In this document: piece after piece, positions 9,330 to 16,919 of the stretch
Layout of the letters: each line of letters opens with the position of its first letter
How positions within the stretch are numbered: the stretch's first letter is position 1
Assembly (NCBI GenBank): GCA_964611645.1
Contig: CAZTAO010000006.1
Location: 99,218 to 163,217 of the forward strand
Length of the DNA stretch: 64,000 bases
Source of the DNA: CAZTAO01 sp964611645
Lineage (GTDB): Bacteria; Armatimonadota; UBA5829
Direction: 5' to 3'
Position numbers and translations under genes: made by a program
Notes under the pieces: generated by a model
Told to the model about the DNA's origin: nothing
Seen by the model: the letters and a program-made list of their open reading frames with translations, nothing else
The model's database searches: none

Positions 9330-9365
9330 GTTTCGGGATTTCCGCTGCGGCTCAAATCCCGAAAC
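9330..9365. repeat. Hairpin, GTTTCGGGATTT arms
   Basis: Perfect 12-base arms at 9330-9341 and 9354-9365 with a 12-base loop, nine bases beyond the rsfS stop. No T-run on the minus strand, so it may be a repeat element doubling as a transcript end or 3' stabiliser. Confidence 0.65.
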
Positions 9366-9374
9366 ACCCTCGCC

Positions 9375-9773
9375 CTACTCCGCCTTGCCTATCACGGCGG
9401 CGGTCTGCTTCCATAGGGATTCTATATCGTAGTAGGTGCGCTCTTCTTCGCTGAAGATGTGAGCGATCACGTCGCCGAAGTCCACCAGAATCCACTTCGC
9501 GGGGGCGTAGCCTTCCATGTGGTGCTTCACAAGCCCCACTTTCTTGCCATCCACAACCAGCGTGTCCGCGAGCGCTTTCATGTGTATGTTGGAGGTGCCG
9601 GTGCAGACCACAAAGTAGTCCGCAATCAGCGTGCGCCCCCCCAGATCGATCACTTCCACATCCACGGCCTTCTTCTCATCGAGAAGCTGTTTCACAAGCT
9701 CCAACTTGGTCTGCGCGTCCAGTTCTACTTCCGGCTGCGCTGCTATCGGAGTCTTCTCCGGGCTATCTGACAT
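9375..9773 (-). CDS. rsfS: Ribosomal silencing factor RsfS
   Basis: A 132-residue RsfS/Iojap protein; it binds ribosomal protein L14 and blocks subunit joining under starvation. The family core is clear: DVEVIDLGGRTLIADYFVV, then CTGTSNIHMKALADTL, and APAKWILVDFGDVIAHIF near the end. A ~25-residue polar N-terminal extension precedes the core. Overlaps the upstream LCP gene by 11 bases, and the order nadD-LCP-rsfS is a common arrangement in Gram-positive and related genomes, which supports the call. Confidence 0.95.
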   Translation of the reverse strand: MSDSPEKTPIAAQPEVELDAQTKLELVKQLLDEKKAVDVEVIDLGGRTLIADYFVVCTGTSNIHMKALADTLVVDGKKVGLVKHHMEGYAPAKWILVDFGDVIAHIFSEEERTYYDIESLWKQTAAVIGKAE

Positions 9774-11007
9774 AATCTTTTCCCACTATCACCGTTACCT
9801 CGGGCTGCCCCTGGGTAGGTGTTTCCTCTCTGATGTCCTGGCTGTTGAACAGCCTGGCTATGCGTTCCACGGCTCCGTCATTGTCTTTGATTCGCTTTAT
9901 GATGATGGCCTTCGGATACTCGAAGTTCGGAGCGTTGCCTGTATCGCTTACCTGGAACCCCGCCGATTTGAGTCTGTCGCTCGCGCTCTTGGCTATACCC
10001 GGCAGGCCTGAGCCGTTGAGCACTTGCACGGCTATGTCCTTTTCCTCCGGATTGCCGATGAAGTCCATGTTCAGGGCGACTACCTTTGGTATTTCTTCCT
10101 TGTTTGCAGCGTAGCAGCTTGCGTGCCCGATCATCTTCGGCTCGCCGGGCAACACGTCCATGTGCATCTTCTCGGGGTCGGCATCCTTGAAGTAGTCTAC
10201 TATGCCTGCCCAATCGATTGCGTTGAGGTCACTGTCGATATACTTGTTGTCGTAGGCCTTCTTGAGTAGTGCGGCGCGCGCCCGCTTGTTGGGCAGGTTC
10301 AGCACGCGGTTGGCAAGCGACTTGAAGAACTGCTGCTGGCGGACCACTCTTCCAGTCGGGACCTTGTTGCCCTGTTTGTCGTAGGTGTAGCCTGTATCAC
10401 CGTAGGCATCGTGCCTGAACCGCACATAGCCCATGGCGTCCGTGCCGTTTAGGAGCTGCTTCTCGCCGGGTTTCCCTTTGATATGGATGTGCAGGTTGCC
10501 CCAGTTGTCGTCGTAGTTCATGTCCTTATCGACCACGATATACACACCGCCAAGCAGGTCGACCACCTTGACCAGGCCTTCGACATCAGTCTTGACGTAA
10601 TAGTCTATAGGCGTGCCAAGCAGGTTGCTGACTACTTGTCGGGTGAGATCCGGGCCGCCGTGAGCGTGGGCCGAGTTGATCTTGCCGTCGCGATATCCCG
10701 GTATCTCAACGTAGGTGTCCCTGGGGATCGAGATTCCACGAATCTCCCGGGTCTCGGTATTGAGGGAAAAGACCACCAGAGTATCGGAAAGGCCGCCCTT
10801 GGTTACGTCTTTGTGGCCGGAGTTGTCCACCCCGATCATCAGGATGTGGACAATCTTCTTTCCGTCGAATATCGGCCTGAAGATATCCGTGATGCTCATA
10901 CCCCCCCCGACATTGTACATTCCGAAGAAATGCGCTCCCGCTATCCCGACCGCAATCGCCGCAGCCACAACTATGACTATGGTAACCCAAGACTTCCGAC
11001 GCTTCAT
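9763..11007 (-). CDS. LytR-CpsA-Psr (LCP) family phosphotransferase
   Basis: A 414-residue membrane-anchored LCP enzyme. A basic start and one TM segment (7-29) are followed by the LCP domain at ~50-240: SDTLVVFSLN (Asp75), SIPRDTYV (Arg96, Asp97), KINSAHAHGG and MGYVRFRHD (Arg197), the residues that hold the polyprenyl pyrophosphate. Residues ~325-400 form a LytR_C domain beginning IAVQVLNGSG. LCP proteins move lipid-linked glycans onto peptidoglycan or other acceptors. Which glycan it moves here is unknown; the sugar cassette at 16.5-23 kb is one candidate source. Sits four bases from nadD and overlaps rsfS. Confidence 0.9.
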   Translation of the reverse strand: MKRRKSWVTIVIVVAAAIAVGIAGAHFFGMYNVGGGMSITDIFRPIFDGKKIVHILMIGVDNSGHKDVTKGGLSDTLVVFSLNTETREIRGISIPRDTYVEIPGYRDGKINSAHAHGGPDLTRQVVSNLLGTPIDYYVKTDVEGLVKVVDLLGGVYIVVDKDMNYDDNWGNLHIHIKGKPGEKQLLNGTDAMGYVRFRHDAYGDTGYTYDKQGNKVPTGRVVRQQQFFKSLANRVLNLPNKRARAALLKKAYDNKYIDSDLNAIDWAGIVDYFKDADPEKMHMDVLPGEPKMIGHASCYAANKEEIPKVVALNMDFIGNPEEKDIAVQVLNGSGLPGIAKSASDRLKSAGFQVSDTGNAPNFEYPKAIIIKRIKDNDGAVERIARLFNSQDIREETPTQGQPEVTVIVGKDYVR

Positions 11008-11010
11008 CTA

Positions 11011-11613
11011 CTATCCCCTGTACAGCCCTTCAACAGCTATGTAATTCTCTACCGACTGCGGGACCAGGTATCTGACGGACCTGCCCGCCCTGACTCTCTC
11101 TCGGATCTCCGTGGACGAAATATCTACCCCAGGCATCTTCAGCTCCGATGCCCGGCTCCGCACTTCCTCCGGCATTCGGCTCAGCGCCGACTCTACTTCC
11201 ACCCCCGGCCGATTGGCTACAACCAACCTTGCCAGGCTCACTATCTCTCTCGGACTCCGCCAGCTCATGAAGCTCTCGGCCTCGTCCGACCCGACCAGCA
11301 GAAACAACTCCGCTCCTGGGTCCCCAGACAGTATACCGCGAATCGTGTCCACAGTATAGGACGGCCCCTCGCGCTCCATCTCGATAGACGAAGCCTCGAA
11401 GAAAGGGTTCCCCTCTATGGCAAGCTCGGTCATCCGGAACCGATGCGCCGCTCCCGTGACCGATGCCCCGCTCTTGTGCGGGGGAACGCAGGCAGTCACG
11501 AACAAGACCTTGTCCAACCCGAACGCTTCCCGCGCCTGCTCAGCCAATACCAGGTGCCCGAAATGGATCGGGTCAAAAGTGCCGCCCATCAGTCCTATTC
11601 GTGCCGTTTTCAT
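11011..11613 (-). CDS. nadD: Nicotinate-nucleotide adenylyltransferase
   Basis: A 200-residue enzyme that adenylates nicotinate mononucleotide in NAD synthesis. The nucleotidyltransferase signature GGTFDPIHFGH is at 10-20, containing the two catalytic His, and the second motif ISSTEIRERVRAG lies near the C-terminus followed by the typical LVPQSVENYI ending. Length is normal for the family. Heads the nadD-LCP-rsfS run; two palindromic repeats separate it from proA. Confidence 0.95.
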   Translation of the reverse strand: MKTARIGLMGGTFDPIHFGHLVLAEQAREAFGLDKVLFVTACVPPHKSGASVTGAAHRFRMTELAIEGNPFFEASSIEMEREGPSYTVDTIRGILSGDPGAELFLLVGSDEAESFMSWRSPREIVSLARLVVANRPGVEVESALSRMPEEVRSRASELKMPGVDISSTEIRERVRAGRSVRYLVPQSVENYIAVEGLYRG

Positions 11614-11641
11614 GTTTGATATGCGTTCGATCCCTAATATC

Positions 11642-11711
11642 CGTCACCCTGAACTTGTTTCAGGGTCTGTTCACAGTCAACGCCAGATGCTGAAACAAGT
11701 TCAGCATGACG
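11642..11711. repeat. REP-like palindrome, copy A
   Basis: A 70-base element bounded by CGTCA and TGACG. Its 22-base arms (core CTGAACTTGTTTCAG) match in 20 positions. It shows the same boundaries and length as copy B directly to the right and copy C at 33393. Confidence 0.85.
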
Positions 11712-11729
11712 GCGCAAGTCGTCTGTATC

Positions 11730-11799
11730 CGTCACCCTGAACTCGTTTCAGGGTCTGTTCACGATCAAGGCGAGATGCTGAAACAAGTTCAGCATGACG
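11730..11799. repeat. REP-like palindrome, copy B
   Basis: Second 70-base copy in the same orientation, 18 bases after copy A, differing by a few bases mainly in the loop. The pair fills the nadD-proA gap and ends five bases before the proA stop codon. Confidence 0.85.
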
Positions 11800-11803
11800 T
11801 GAC

Positions 11804-13051
11804 TTAGCTCCTGAGTTGCCCGTTGCCCAGGACAATGTATTTGTAAGTGGTCATCTCTTCGATGCCCATCGGGCCGCGCGCGTGCAGTTTCTGCGTGCTG
11901 ATGCCCATTTCCGCGCCTTTGCCGAACTCGTAGCCGTCGGACATTCGCGTGGTTACATTCACGAAAACGCATGCGGAGTCCACTTCGCTGGTGAACTGCC
12001 GGGCGGCGGTATAGTCCTCGGTCACTATGGTGTCAGTGTGCCTGCTGCCGTACTTATTGATGTGAGCGACAGCCTCATCGATACCCGACACCACCTTGAC
12101 CGCAAGTATCAGGTCCAGATACTCGGTATACCAGTCTTCTTCACTGGCAGGAACGACCCCCGCTGCCAGCTTCGCAGTGTTTTCACACCCGCGTATCTCA
12201 ACGCCTGCTTCCTGCAGCCGTTTGATAGCCGCAGGCAGGAACTTCTCCGCGACGGCTTGGCTCACAAGCAGCGTCTCCGCCGCATTGCACACGCTCGGGT
12301 TCTGCACCTTGGCGTTGAATGCAATGTTGCTCGCCATTTCAAGGTCGGCGGCGGCGTCTACGTAGACGTGGCAGTTGCCGTCCAGGTGCCAGATTACCGG
12401 AATATGAGAGTTCTCGACCACTGTGCTGACCAGCCCCTTGCCGCCGCGCGGGATGAGGCAGTCGACGTAGTCTTTCATCTTCATCAGTTCGTTGGCGGCG
12501 GCGCGGTCGGTGGTCTCGATTATCGAAACGCTGCCCTCGGGAATGCCCGCCGGGGTGATGGCCTGGTTGATGAGCCGGGCTATCTCCAGGTTGGAGTTGA
12601 TGGCCTCGGACCCGCCCCGAAGGATAACCGCATTGCCGGACTTGATGCACAGCGCGGCGGCGTCGGCGGTGACGTTTGGCCTGGACTCGTATATGATCCC
12701 GAACACGCCGATCGGCACCCGGACCTTGCGCACTTCCATGCCATTTGGCCGCAGGAAACCTTCGATGGTTTCGCCCACCGGGTCTCGCAGCGCCGCAATC
12801 TGGCGAACTCCCTCAGCCATCTGGGCGACCTTCTTGGGGGTCAGTTCCAGCCTCTTGAGCATAGCCCCGCTGATTCCCGCCGCCTGGGCTTTCTCCAGAT
12901 CGATCTTGTTGGCGGCGAAGATGCTGTCGGCATTAGCCTCAAAAGCATCCGCCATAGCCAAAAGCGCCGCATCCTTGACTGCAGACCCAACAGTCCCCAG
13001 CCGCGCCGCAGCCGCCTTAGCCTTTTTGCACATTTGTTCTACGTTAGTCAT
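11804..13051 (-). CDS. proA: Glutamate-5-semialdehyde dehydrogenase (proline synthesis)
   Basis: A 415-residue ProA, which reduces glutamyl-5-phosphate to the semialdehyde with NADPH. Visible landmarks: the nucleotide-binding region VPIGVFGIIYESRPNVTADAA (113 onward), GNAVILRGGSEA at 139-150, and the catalytic Cys255 in NPSVCNAAETLL. The late segment DGYEFGKGAEMGISTQKLHARGP is also typical. Length is standard. Its start overlaps the upstream small membrane protein gene by eight bases, so obgE-proB-two small genes-proA are likely one transcript. Confidence 0.97.
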   Translation of the reverse strand: MTNVEQMCKKAKAAAARLGTVGSAVKDAALLAMADAFEANADSIFAANKIDLEKAQAAGISGAMLKRLELTPKKVAQMAEGVRQIAALRDPVGETIEGFLRPNGMEVRKVRVPIGVFGIIYESRPNVTADAAALCIKSGNAVILRGGSEAINSNLEIARLINQAITPAGIPEGSVSIIETTDRAAANELMKMKDYVDCLIPRGGKGLVSTVVENSHIPVIWHLDGNCHVYVDAAADLEMASNIAFNAKVQNPSVCNAAETLLVSQAVAEKFLPAAIKRLQEAGVEIRGCENTAKLAAGVVPASEEDWYTEYLDLILAVKVVSGIDEAVAHINKYGSRHTDTIVTEDYTAARQFTSEVDSACVFVNVTTRMSDGYEFGKGAEMGISTQKLHARGPMGIEEMTTYKYIVLGNGQLRS

Positions 13052-13388
13052 ACCATTTTCCCTGACGGTTTGTAGCGGATTTCTCCGTAAGTATAACCAC
13101 GACCTGAGCCGCGAGCACGATAGCCCATGCCGGGATGAGTATCACCAAGGAAGCCCCAAACGGGCGCCAGTGGTCAATCAGGATATGCTGTAAGCCAAGA
13201 CCCCAGAATGCGCAGGCCACCACTGCGACAATCTTCTCCCATGTTCTGTACAGGCACAGCACTAGCCAACTGCCCGCAGACATAGCCAAAAACATTCCGA
13301 AATGCCCGTATTGCGATTCATAGTCCCAAAAGCCCAGAAAGGGAATGATCGCAAACACCCACGCCGCAATCCTTGTCTTGAGTCTCAT
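13044..13388 (-). CDS. Small integral membrane protein, paralog 2
   Basis: A 114-residue protein with about four hydrophobic segments and a charged tail. It begins MRLKTRIAAWVF and its last membrane segment ends VVVILTEKSA. The neighbouring gene at 13390 starts MKRRTRVTAWVF and ends FVLLTENPRE, so the two are tandem paralogs that have diverged in the middle. No family recognised. It overlaps proA by eight bases, which argues for real translation. A link to proline synthesis is not evident beyond position. Confidence 0.65.
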   Translation of the reverse strand: MRLKTRIAAWVFAIIPFLGFWDYESQYGHFGMFLAMSAGSWLVLCLYRTWEKIVAVVACAFWGLGLQHILIDHWRPFGASLVILIPAWAIVLAAQVVVILTEKSATNRQGKWYD

Positions 13389-13389
13389 C

Positions 13390-13752
13390 TCAGCTTTCCT
13401 TGCCCCACTCGCGGGGATTCTCTGTTAGCAGCACAAATAGCTGCCAGCCTGTGATAGCAGCGGCCAAGCTCCCAACAAGCGCCAAGATCTTCCACATTGG
13501 TTCCGGAGACGGCACGACCCAGGCGTTGTGCATTATGCCAAGGAACTGCAATACCACCACGGCAATCGCGGGATTCCTGGCCCACCGCCACCTCATTAGC
13601 ACAAATGCCCACATCGCAGCCGCAGCAATGCTCGTGATTGCCAGAAACAGGCGGTCAGGATAGGCTATTGTCGGCGTGTTCCACACTTGGAAGCTGCCTT
13701 GAATACCCAGCAACACAAAGACCCAAGCCGTCACCCGCGTCCTGCGTTTCAT
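13390..13752 (-). CDS. Small integral membrane protein, paralog 1
   Basis: A 120-residue protein with about four membrane segments and a short charged C-terminus, tandem paralog of the gene at 13044. The one-base gap between them and the 45-base gap after proB place both within the proB-proA unit. The N-terminal TR[VI]xAWVF block and C-terminal LLTE block are shared; the WP/WxW-rich loops differ. Function unknown. Confidence 0.65.
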   Translation of the reverse strand: MKRRTRVTAWVFVLLGIQGSFQVWNTPTIAYPDRLFLAITSIAAAAMWAFVLMRWRWARNPAIAVVVLQFLGIMHNAWVVPSPEPMWKILALVGSLAAAITGWQLFVLLTENPREWGKES

Positions 13753-13797
13753 CAGCGCCCTCAGCCCCTTCAGCGTCTCAGCGGTTCAAACGGCCCC

Positions 13798-15012
13798 TCA
13801 GACTCCCAGCACCAGATTATCCCTGTGTATCACTTCGTCGAAATCTTTGTGGCCTAGGATAGCTTCTATCTCTTCGCTGCGCTTTCCTCGTATGAGGTTG
13901 ATCTCCTCACAGGAGTAGTTGGCTAGGCCTCGGGCTATCTTGGTTCCGGCCTCGTCAACCACGCTCACCAGGTCCCCGACCTCGAACGCCCCGGTGCAGC
14001 CTGTCACCCCGACCGAAAGCAGGCTCTTATTTTGCTTCACAAGCGCGGTCTTTGCGCCGTCGTTCACAATTACCTTGCCCTTCACCCTGCTGCCGAAGGC
14101 TATCCACCGCTTGCGCTGGTTCAGGGTCTTGGGCCTGCTCAGGAAGCAGGTGCCGACCTTTTGGCCGTCCGCAATCTCCAGCACCACATTAGCCCGCGCG
14201 GCATTGGCTATCACCATCTGCACGCCTGAGTTTGCGGCTATCTTTGCGGCGTCCAGCTTGCTGCGCATTCCGCCGCTGCCGGTCTCGCCCTGGCCACCCG
14301 CCAACCCCTCGATACTCGGCCCGATCTCTCGGACCTCCGGTATCAGCTTGCACTCCCCGCCCAGCCTCGGATCGGAATCGTACAGGCCGTCCACATCGGA
14401 CAGGTTAATGAGCAGGTCGGCGTCCACGCTGGCAGCAACAAGCGCCGATAGCGTATCGTTCTCCCCGAACCGGATCTCCTCGGTCGCGACGGTGTCGTTC
14501 TCATTAACAATAGGCACGCACCCAAACCGCAGCAAAGTAAGCAGCGTATTCCGGGCATTCAAATACCGAGTCCGGTGCCGGAAGTCATCACGAGTGAGAA
14601 GCACCTGGGCACAGACAACTCCCTCGCCCACCGCAGTGGGAGAGGCGCCGCCCGCAAGCAGCCCCTTAGCGAAGCGGGGCTGCGAAAGGGGCTGGGGTGA
14701 GGGGTCTTCGTCCTTCCCCGCCGCTTCAAACAACTCCTCATACATCCGCATCAAGGCGCTCTGGCCAACTGCTGCGGCAGCCTGCTGCTCCGGGATGGTC
14801 TTGGGGCGCTCCGCCATTCCCAGCTTCTGCATCCCGGCCCGAATAGCGCCGGAGGAGACGATCACAAGCTCATTGCCCCTGGCCTTCAGCGTCGATATCT
14901 CGCCGACCAGCTTGGAAAGCTTGCTCGTGTCCAGCTTGCCATCAGCCGACACCAGGCTGCTGGTGCCAACTTTCACCACTATTCGCTGCGATTTGCTATC
15001 GCCAGGCTTCAT
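13798..15012 (-). CDS. proB: Glutamate 5-kinase with in-frame palindromic insert
   Basis: A 404-residue ProB (start chosen at the Met preceding KPGDSKSQRIVVKVGTS; the longer frame from 15057 runs into obgE). It phosphorylates glutamate in the first step of proline synthesis. The kinase domain shows VVKVGTSSL, VSSGAI and VNENDTVAT; the C-terminal ~75 residues are a PUA domain. Usual length is ~370. The excess is a ~32-residue block at about 101-132, low in complexity and rich in Pro, Gly and Ala, encoded by a GC-rich palindromic element (14620-14706) that keeps the frame open. It lies between the helix after QSALMRMYEELF and AQVLLTRDDF, probably a surface loop, so the enzyme may still work. 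Confidence 0.93.
   Translation of the reverse strand: MKPGDSKSQRIVVKVGTSSLVSADGKLDTSKLSKLVGEISTLKARGNELVIVSSGAIRAGMQKLGMAERPKTIPEQQAAAAVGQSALMRMYEELFEAAGKDEDPSPQPLSQPRFAKGLLAGGASPTAVGEGVVCAQVLLTRDDFRHRTRYLNARNTLLTLLRFGCVPIVNENDTVATEEIRFGENDTLSALVAASVDADLLINLSDVDGLYDSDPRLGGECKLIPEVREIGPSIEGLAGGQGETGSGGMRSKLDAAKIAANSGVQMVIANAARANVVLEIADGQKVGTCFLSRPKTLNQRKRWIAFGSRVKGKVIVNDGAKTALVKQNKSLLSVGVTGCTGAFEVGDLVSVVDEAGTKIARGLANYSCEEINLIRGKRSEEIEAILGHKDFDEVIHRDNLVLGV
14620..14706. repeat. Palindromic element inside proB
   Basis: GC-rich insert containing nested hairpins: CCCAC/GTGGG at 14627-14640 and 8-base arms GCAGCCCC/GGGGCTGC at 14658-14665 and 14676-14683. Outer ends read CCCTCGCCC and GGTGAGGGG. 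This composition resembles the dispersed intergenic CCCTCACCCCAGCCCC-type repeats, here carried in frame within a coding sequence. Confidence 0.75.
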
Positions 15013-16282
15013 CAGCGAAATCGAACTCCATATCTTTAATACGCACGGTGTCGCCATTAGTTACGCCCGCGTCGAGTAATGCTTTCATCAAACCTATGCG
15101 CTCGAGCTGTTTGTGCATCCTGCGGACCCCGTACTCGTTGGAGGTATCTGTCCGCGCGAGTATCATTTCCACCTGTTTGCCGGTGACTATGAACTCTCCG
15201 GCATCGCCCCGGGTGATCTCGAATCTGTCCTGAGGTTCGACCGTGAACCGCACCACCTCTTCGGCCATCCTCACAGGTTCTCTCGGCAGCGCTCTGAGCA
15301 CCTCCGCTATCCGGTAGAGCAGCTTCTGCACGCCCTCGCCGGTCACAGCCGAGATCCTGAAAACTTCCACACCAAGCGGCTTTATCGCCTCTTCCACACT
15401 GTCCGCAATCTCCGCCGCTCCGCTGACATCACTCTTGTTGAGAGCCACCAGTTGGGGCAGCGTTCCCAGCCTTTCGCTGTGCGCGGCAAGCTCCGAGTTG
15501 ATGGCTTCCAGGTCCTTCTCAGGCTCGCGCCCGCTGAACCCGCTGACATCAACCAAATGGACCAGCAGCCTCGTGCGCTCGATGTGCCTCAGGAACTGCA
15601 AGCCCAACCCGGCCCCCTGGCTCGCCCCTTCGATCAGCCCCGGCATATCCGCGACCACGTAGGAGTCCTCGCCCGCCTTAACAACGCCCAGGTTGGGGAC
15701 CAGAGTGGTGAATGGGTAATCGGCAATCTTTGGCCTGGCGGCTGAGATGCGGGCGATGAGGGTGGACTTGCCCACGTTCGGGAACCCGATAAGCCCCACA
15801 TCCGCAACCAGTTTCAGCTCAAGCATCAGCTTCATCGGCTCGGTGGGTTCACCGCGATCCGCGAACTTGGGGGTGTGCAGCCGAGAGGTGGCAAAACTCT
15901 CATTGCCTCTGCCTCCGGCTCCGCCCTTGGCGATCACAGTCTCCACGCCGTCATCCACCAGGTCGGTGAGCACTCGCCCCGATTCCGCCTCATAGACCAC
16001 GGTTCCGACCGGGACCCGGATAATCATATCCACGCCGTTCTTGCCGTGCCGAGTGCTGGTCCCGCCGTCGCCGCCGCGCCCGGCCGCGTATTCGTGCTTG
16101 TACCGCAGGTCGACAAGCGTGTTCAACTGGCTGTCCGCCTGGAAGATCACGCTGCCGCCCGTGCCGCCGTCGCCGCCCGAAGGGCCGCCCCGCGGGATAC
16201 CCTTCTCCCGCCGGAAAGCAACCGCCCCATTACCGCCGTCGCCGGATTTTACTGTTATTGAAACCTGATCAACAAATTGCAT
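14996..16282 (-). CDS. obgE: GTPase Obg/CgtA
   Basis: A 428-residue Obg GTPase, needed for large-subunit ribosome maturation and stress control. The start is set at the Met of MQFVDQVSITVKSG; the longer frame to 16339 adds residues foreign to the family. Domains: Gly-rich Obg fold 1-158; G domain with GFPNVGKST at 166-174, DMPG at 212-215 and NKSD at 282-285; and a C-terminal OCT domain at ~352-422. The last 17 bases overlap the proB start. obgE-proB-proA order is widespread. Confidence 0.96.
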   Translation of the reverse strand: MQFVDQVSITVKSGDGGNGAVAFRREKGIPRGGPSGGDGGTGGSVIFQADSQLNTLVDLRYKHEYAAGRGGDGGTSTRHGKNGVDMIIRVPVGTVVYEAESGRVLTDLVDDGVETVIAKGGAGGRGNESFATSRLHTPKFADRGEPTEPMKLMLELKLVADVGLIGFPNVGKSTLIARISAARPKIADYPFTTLVPNLGVVKAGEDSYVVADMPGLIEGASQGAGLGLQFLRHIERTRLLVHLVDVSGFSGREPEKDLEAINSELAAHSERLGTLPQLVALNKSDVSGAAEIADSVEEAIKPLGVEVFRISAVTGEGVQKLLYRIAEVLRALPREPVRMAEEVVRFTVEPQDRFEITRGDAGEFIVTGKQVEMILARTDTSNEYGVRRMHKQLERIGLMKALLDAGVTNGDTVRIKDMEFDFADEAWR

Positions 16283-16379
16283 AAGTGTGAAGCATCTATT
16301 CCGAGTACATACAAGTACCAATATGATTGTACCCGTCATGAGGGCCTAATGTCAATGTTTTGAGGCTGAGGAAGACATT

Positions 16380-16401
16380 CCCCCTCCTCGCTAGGAGGGG
16401 G
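16380..16401. repeat. CCCCCTCCT hairpin repeat
   Basis: Perfect 9-base arms (CCCCCTCCT/AGGAGGGGG) with a 4-base loop, followed by CTAGGGGGCGG. Lies in the 259-base gap between the DMT gene and obgE, in which nothing else stands out. Same flavour as the G-rich palindrome at 49563. Confidence 0.6.
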
Positions 16402-16541
16402 CTAGGGGGCGGTTCCTTCAGCCTCCCGAATCGCAAACATATTGAAAGGCTGAATCGGCTCAGGAGGACCTTCGCCCTCCCTTGTTGCTACTACGTCATT
16501 TTACTGCTTGCAGCAACTCAATGATATCCGCAATCCCGGCA

Positions 16542-16919
16542 TCACCACGACCGGCTGGCGATCCACAACCCGACGCATACCACCGCCACCCCGATCCAGC
16601 GGGAAAGCGGCACGTGTTCGTGGAACACCAATGGAGTGAGCAGCAGCACAAGCACTATGGCTAGACCCATGAACGGGTAGGCGAAGCTCAGGTCGCATCT
16701 TGAGATAGCTACTGTCCAGGCGGCGGCAGCCGCAACCGCCGCGATGAGGCCCAGTATCACCCAGGGGCAGACCAGCGCCCTGAGCATCAGGGAGGTCGTC
16801 TCATTGGTGCCGGGGCGGGAGATGGACTGCACCCCGAACTTGACCAGCAACTGCCCGACCACCGTCAGGCCGATGCAGGCGAATATGTAAATGAGTCCCG
16901 AATCGCCGGTCTTAGGCAT
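16542..16919 (-). CDS. EamA/SMR-type small transporter, ArnE-like flippase candidate
   Basis: A 125-residue four-TM protein of the drug/metabolite transporter superfamily. The start at 16919 overlaps the aminotransferase stop (ATG sharing bases with its final codons), preferred to the longer frame to 16973. The segment DLSFAYPFMGLAIVLVLLL followed by FHEHVPLSRWIGVAVVCVG is the pattern of the half-size EamA proteins, including the ArnE/ArnF subunits that flip undecaprenyl-phosphate-aminoarabinose. As last gene of a sugar cassette with an ArnC-like glycosyltransferase, a role in flipping a lipid-linked sugar is inferred. Confidence 0.75.
   Translation of the reverse strand: MPKTGDSGLIYIFACIGLTVVGQLLVKFGVQSISRPGTNETTSLMLRALVCPWVILGLIAAVAAAAAWTVAISRCDLSFAYPFMGLAIVLVLLLTPLVFHEHVPLSRWIGVAVVCVGLWIASRSW

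Noticed and set aside
11816..13075. 419-codon plus-strand frame opposite proA
   Set aside because: proA on the minus strand is unmistakable, with its catalytic Cys; the plus frame shows no family features.
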